From Plesiocystis pacifica SIR-1 (GTDB lineage Bacteria; Myxococcota_A; Polyangia; Nannocystales; Nannocystaceae), in the NCBI RefSeq assembly GCF_000170895.1, contig NZ_ABCS01000022.1:1-64000 (forward strand): a stretch of 64,000 nt of DNA, given 5' to 3'. A program made the translations under genes and the position numbers. Positions 61,601-64,000 of the stretch are shown here, in pieces (positions within the stretch are counted from its first letter, which is position 1; each line of letters starts with the position of its first letter). Below the pieces are notes generated by a model, which made no database searches, was not told where the DNA came from, and saw nothing but the letters and a program-made list of their open reading frames with translations.

Positions 61601-62144
61601 CTTGCCAGGGCACGTAGCAGCGCTCGACGCTGTCGAGGGCTCGCTCGACGTGGGCGTCGCTAAAGCCCGCGGCGCGCATGGCCCGAGCGAAGACCGGCTT
61701 TTGCAGGCGCCCGACCATGTGCCCGACGAGCTCCGTGGCCGAGGCGACCCCCAAGATCACGCTGATGCGCTCGCGCGAGGCCTCGCCCAGGCGATCGCCC
61801 AGGGCGTCCTCGAGCACCTGCTTGGCCACGACCAACGCGAGCAGCTGCGAGGTGTCCGTGGCCGGGAGGATGTTCGGCGGCATGCCGAACTCGAGGGGGG
61901 CGAAGGGCACCGGCGGCAAGAAGCCCCCGCGCGCGGCGTAGACCTTGTCGGCCGTGCCCGGCTGCGGGTCGTAGTAGTCCTCGGCCAGCCAGTGGGTCTT
62001 GGGCACGTCCGTGATCAGATCGCGGCCGGCGACGATGTTCGCCCACAGCTCCCCGGGGGACATCGACTCGGGGAACAGCGCGCCCATGCCGACGACGGCG
62101 ATGGGGTCCATGGGCTGCGTCTGGTCGTTGACGTTGTCGAACAT
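58605..62144 (-). CDS. pfa2: PUFA synthase Pfa2, N-terminal part (KS-AT), frame-interrupted
   Basis: 1179 residues. The ketosynthase (about 11-450) has LDAACASSLAAVE with the Cys near 213, EAHGTGTVAGD and GHTKAAAG. The malonyl-CoA acyltransferase (about 570-900) has LFPGQGSQHL and AGHSLGEV (Ser near 688). An Ala/Pro-rich linker follows. Past about 58790 the encoded residues stop looking like protein. Removing one base from the CCC run at 58789-58791 keeps the Ala/Pro linker open, and removing one from the GGG run at 58663-58665 joins it to the first ACP (GAVDLIAEMLEVV). So the real gene is probably one CDS, 55762-62144. ATG 62144. PfaD lies upstream with 61 bp between. Confidence 0.85.
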   Translation of the reverse strand: MFDNVNDQTQPMDPIAVVGMGALFPESMSPGELWANIVAGRDLITDVPKTHWLAEDYYDPQPGTADKVYAARGGFLPPVPFAPLEFGMPPNILPATDTSQLLALVVAKQVLEDALGDRLGEASRERISVILGVASATELVGHMVGRLQKPVFARAMRAAGFSDAHVERALDSVERCYVPWQESTFPGVLGNVVAGRVANRFDLGGTNVVLDAACASSLAAVEMAVLELQAGRADMVISGGVDALNDIFMHMCFGQTGALSLSGDCRPFSDKADGTLLGEGVGMVALRRLEDAERDGDRIYAVLKGIGSSSDGRAKSIYAPRPAGQAKAMRRAYQQAGYGPESVELVEAHGTGTVAGDAAEFESTSGVFADAEAAPGSVAFGSIKAQIGHTKAAAGTAGLMKVVMALHNKVLPPTIKVDAPSEALGLGESPLYLNTRARPWVHRSESPRRGSVSAFGFGGTNFHATLEEYRGPQPEDAKAERTRPPSSELVLLFGSTFAELQARCEALAAAVESGEERRSLRAIARASHREFDYAAAERLAIIVNGKGELVEPLRALLPRVAKGEGKALNTPRGASYRSGPTRDADGALSQAGKIALLFPGQGSQHLDMSGAAAMAFEAVREVWDESEALGLGLRQHVFPPPAFDEDGQAALEQALAATEITQPAIAVTSLAMVEALRLIGLEPDCVAGHSLGEVTALAAAGALARGEGMRVAKLRGELMAAAGRGETGEGDSGSMIAVRGGIEKVEAALAELPEGVGVGVVVANHNSPRQVVLSGPTKSIHELEGFFEERGIVARALRVSAAFHSPLVEGAVEPFAKALESCEWSTPRCPVYSNVTAEPYGPEPEGMRAQLASAIAKPVRFVEQIRAMYDAGVRTFIEVGPDAILSRLVKACLKGKPHVSVALDERSRDGLDALWRSIGQLATLGVPMQLDALWADEFEAPAPEPSRGMIVELLGANYGKPDLTALPQSEPVEAAVAPAAAPLSTPVAPSFEPVAAPLPSPVFDPAPTSVVAESSVQPPTSPAFEAAHAPMPADSPPHQPAVVTVAHQPSLIAAHLEFQRMMLANHETFLRLMTGAQAPAQLAASTPVALAPAPVAAAAAPVTATPAPAPMPAPAPVVGRSGSGARARSDGRRASSGRSGSGLRLPIAAAPGGWCRRSDRPRCSRSWTRRLATRPTCSS

Positions 62145-62205
62145 GGCGAGGCTCGGTTTCCGATTGAGGCGAGGAGAGGCGGAAGAGAAGAAGAGGGGGA
62201 GAGGG

Positions 62206-63756
62206 TCAGACCTGGAGCGGTCGGGGCCGGAAGTCGAAGGCCGCCGCGGGCACGTCGACGCCGAAGCTTCGCGCCTGCTGGGCCCGGGTCAGCACCGCGG
62301 CGCCCTCGAGCAGGTTGAGCGCGATCTGATCGACGCTCCGGGCCTCCGGCGCCTCGAGGAAGGTGCCGCGCGCCCACTCGTTGAAGGCGCCCATGGCCGG
62401 GCCGCACCAGATCTGATAGTCGACGCGGCGCTGGCCGTCGCCGGTGATCGCCCAGCGGCTCGACAGGCCCAGGTACCAGCGGAACAACAGGGCCATCTGG
62501 TGCTTGGGCTCGGCGGCCGCGCGCTGCAGCTGGCTGGGGTCGCGCTCGCGCCAAAACGCCTCGGTGTTCGCCCACACCTGGGCGATCGGCGCCCGGAAGA
62601 TCTGGCGCTCGAGGCTGGCGCGCTCGGTGGCCGGGATGGCGTCGAGGCTGGGGTAGTCCCGGTAGAGGCGGTAGAGCTTGTTGGCCCGGACCGCGAACAT
62701 GGTCCCGCGGCTGAGCACCTGGAGCTTGACGCCTTGCTCGAACATGTCGGCGGCCGCCGCCATGGCGACGTCGGACAGGCTCGCGCTGGCGAGGAGCTGC
62801 CGACCCACGGGGGAGAGCCCCGACTCGACGGCGGCCTGGTTGACCGAGCCCGTGAGCACGTAGGCCGCGCCCAGGGCGAAGGCCGAGGCGATGGCTCCCG
62901 GCGTGCCCAGACCCCCGGCCGCGCCCACGCGGACCGCCCCGCGGTAGCCGTGCTGAGCCTCCATGGCGTCGCGCAGGCGCAGCAGCGTGGGCAGCAGGGC
63001 CGAGAGCGGGCGGTTGTCCGTGTGCCCGCCCGAGTCGGCCTCGGCGGTGATGTCGGCGGCGAGGGGGATGTGCGCGGCGAGCTTGGCCTCGTCGGCGCGC
63101 AGCAGCCTGGCCGCGACGAGCTCGCGCAGCGTCGCCTCGGGCGCGGGCGCCATGAAGTGGCGGGCGACCTCGGGGCGGGAGACCTTGGCGAACACGTGGT
63201 GGCGGCGGCGGATGGCCCCGTCCGGACCCACGCTGAGCCCGGCGCAGGCGTAGCGGACCACGTTGGGCGTCAGGGCCATGAAGGCCGACGCCGAGACCCG
63301 ATGCACGCCCTTGCGGATGAACAGATCGGCGACCCGCGCCTCGAGCTCGGGCTCGTTGGGCGAGTGGATCAAGTTGGCGCCCCAGGGCACGCGCTCGCCC
63401 AGGCTCGCGACCAGACGATCGATGGCCGCCTCGACCCGCGGATAGGCCAGCCCGCCGGCGCCAAAGAAGGCCAGCAGCCCCGCGCGCGCCGAGGCCTCGA
63501 CGAGCTCGACGCTGGCGATGCCGTTGGCCATGGCCCCGACCACATAAGGAAAGCGCAGGCCGTGGGTCTGGGTGAAGGCCCGATCGCCGAGCCACTCGGG
63601 GTAGAGCGGCGGGAGGGTCAGGGCCGGGCCCGCGCCGGCCGGCGAGGGCAGGGTCAGCGGCCGGCGGACGTCCGCGAGGGCGGCCAGATCGAGGGCGCCG
63701 CCCACGGTGGGCTTGGCGAGGGAGCGGCTGGCGGGTTGGCTCGACGGCGTGGCCAT
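62206..63756 (-). CDS. pfa1: PUFA synthase enoyl reductase Pfa1 (PfaD-type)
   Basis: About 516 residues, FMN-dependent enoyl reductase of the nitronate-monooxygenase fold, acting in trans on the PUFA synthase. Motifs: GAMANGIASVELVEA (flavin region), ITAEADSGGHTDNRPLSALLP, GAVRVGAAGGLGTPGAIASAFALGAAYVLTGSVNQ, and the helical C-terminal part QMALLFRWYLGLSSRWAITGDGQR that is characteristic of PfaD. I chose ATG 63756, which has AGGA 8 nt upstream; an in-frame TTG at 63777 is less likely. It is the first gene of the minus-strand operon pfa1-pfa2-pfa3, and an inverted repeat lies just upstream. Confidence 0.93.
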   Translation of the reverse strand: MATPSSQPASRSLAKPTVGGALDLAALADVRRPLTLPSPAGAGPALTLPPLYPEWLGDRAFTQTHGLRFPYVVGAMANGIASVELVEASARAGLLAFFGAGGLAYPRVEAAIDRLVASLGERVPWGANLIHSPNEPELEARVADLFIRKGVHRVSASAFMALTPNVVRYACAGLSVGPDGAIRRRHHVFAKVSRPEVARHFMAPAPEATLRELVAARLLRADEAKLAAHIPLAADITAEADSGGHTDNRPLSALLPTLLRLRDAMEAQHGYRGAVRVGAAGGLGTPGAIASAFALGAAYVLTGSVNQAAVESGLSPVGRQLLASASLSDVAMAAAADMFEQGVKLQVLSRGTMFAVRANKLYRLYRDYPSLDAIPATERASLERQIFRAPIAQVWANTEAFWRERDPSQLQRAAAEPKHQMALLFRWYLGLSSRWAITGDGQRRVDYQIWCGPAMGAFNEWARGTFLEAPEARSVDQIALNLLEGAAVLTRAQQARSFGVDVPAAAFDFRPRPLQV

Positions 63757-63793
63757 GGGCGAGTCCTGCGGCGACAAAGCGCCGGCTGGATAC

Positions 63794-63831
63794 CACCGCC
63801 ATCACGTGAGCCATGTCCGTGCATGGCGGTG
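63794..63831. promoter_or_regulatory. Inverted repeat upstream of the pfa operon
   Basis: CACCGCCAT (63794-63802) and its exact reverse complement ATGGCGGTG (63823-63831) are centred about 56 bp upstream of the pfa1 start codon. This is a plausible operator position. Farther upstream there is a palindrome CTCAATTGAG at 63934-63943 and, on the plus strand, a small stem CCCGT/ACGGG followed by TTTT (63914-63931). No gene is evident between 63757 and 64000. No clear -10 box is seen. Confidence 0.35.
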
Positions 63832-64000
63832 CGCAGTGATCGGCGTCGCTCCCCCGAGACCACCCAGCGACCCGCGTCCACCCTTCGCCCCAGCCAAGCC
63901 GAGGGGCGAGCCTCCCGTGAACACGGGTTTTGACTCAATTGAGCTCGAGCCCCGCCACGGCCTGAACGAAGGCTCCGCACCGGCTCCGCGGCACCACGAG

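Overview
This 64 kb window is very GC-rich and densely coded. It looks like a chromosome segment of a myxobacterium, most likely of the Nannocystis/Plesiocystis/Enhygromyxa group (suborder inferred, not proven). The evidence is many Asp/Glu/Thr-rich lipoproteins, a MYXO-CTERM sorting tail, AgmX/PglI-like domains, a Ser/Thr-kinase/histidine-kinase hybrid of myxobacterial type, a TIGR02996-type leucine-rich protein and a three-gene polyunsaturated fatty acid (PUFA) synthase operon. I found no rRNA, tRNA, CRISPR array or complete insertion sequence.

Layout. 0-11 kb: surface lipoproteins, a lone receiver protein, small membrane proteins and a giant kinase/ATPase/histidine-kinase protein. 11-25 kb: a membrane-tailed flavin monooxygenase, a lipoprotein related to serine carboxypeptidases, a divergent pair (Cys-rich lipoprotein and inactive trypsin-like MYXO-CTERM protein) sharing a 13-bp inverted repeat, a three-part lipid-enzyme fusion (Mpo1-like, dioxygenase-like, PEMT-like), an OmpA-type lipoprotein operon, an NAPE-PLD-like hydrolase, a MoxR ATPase and a frameshifted nagZ. 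26-33 kb: an acyl carrier protein followed by two flavin-dependent halogenase-like enzymes, a beta-barrel protein and a cytochrome P450. 34-49 kb: a leucine-rich lipoprotein, a fatty acid desaturase, RadA, a ferritin-like lipoprotein, a His-rich Spy-like/response-regulator/histidine-kinase operon, a zinc-ribbon beta-propeller protein, a copper-monooxygenase-like protein, an Rpn-family nuclease, and further lipoproteins. 49-64 kb: the minus-strand PUFA synthase operon (enoyl reductase, then KS-AT-ACP-ACP-KR-DH, then KS-CLF-AT with four hot-dog units), with a leucine-rich protein gene 27 bp downstream.

Functional theme. Membrane-lipid chemistry recurs: PUFA synthase, desaturase, PEMT-like fusion, NAPE-PLD-like hydrolase, and the ACP/flavoenzyme set. 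The rest is mostly cell-surface lipoproteins and signalling.

Three single-base frameshifts (two in pfa2, one in nagZ) interrupt otherwise well conserved genes, mostly next to short G/C runs. They may be sequence errors, so those genes should be read as probably intact until checked. The least expected non-coding signal is a roughly 120-bp element found twice, each time just after a stop codon and in the same orientation as the gene, ending in a GC-rich hairpin.
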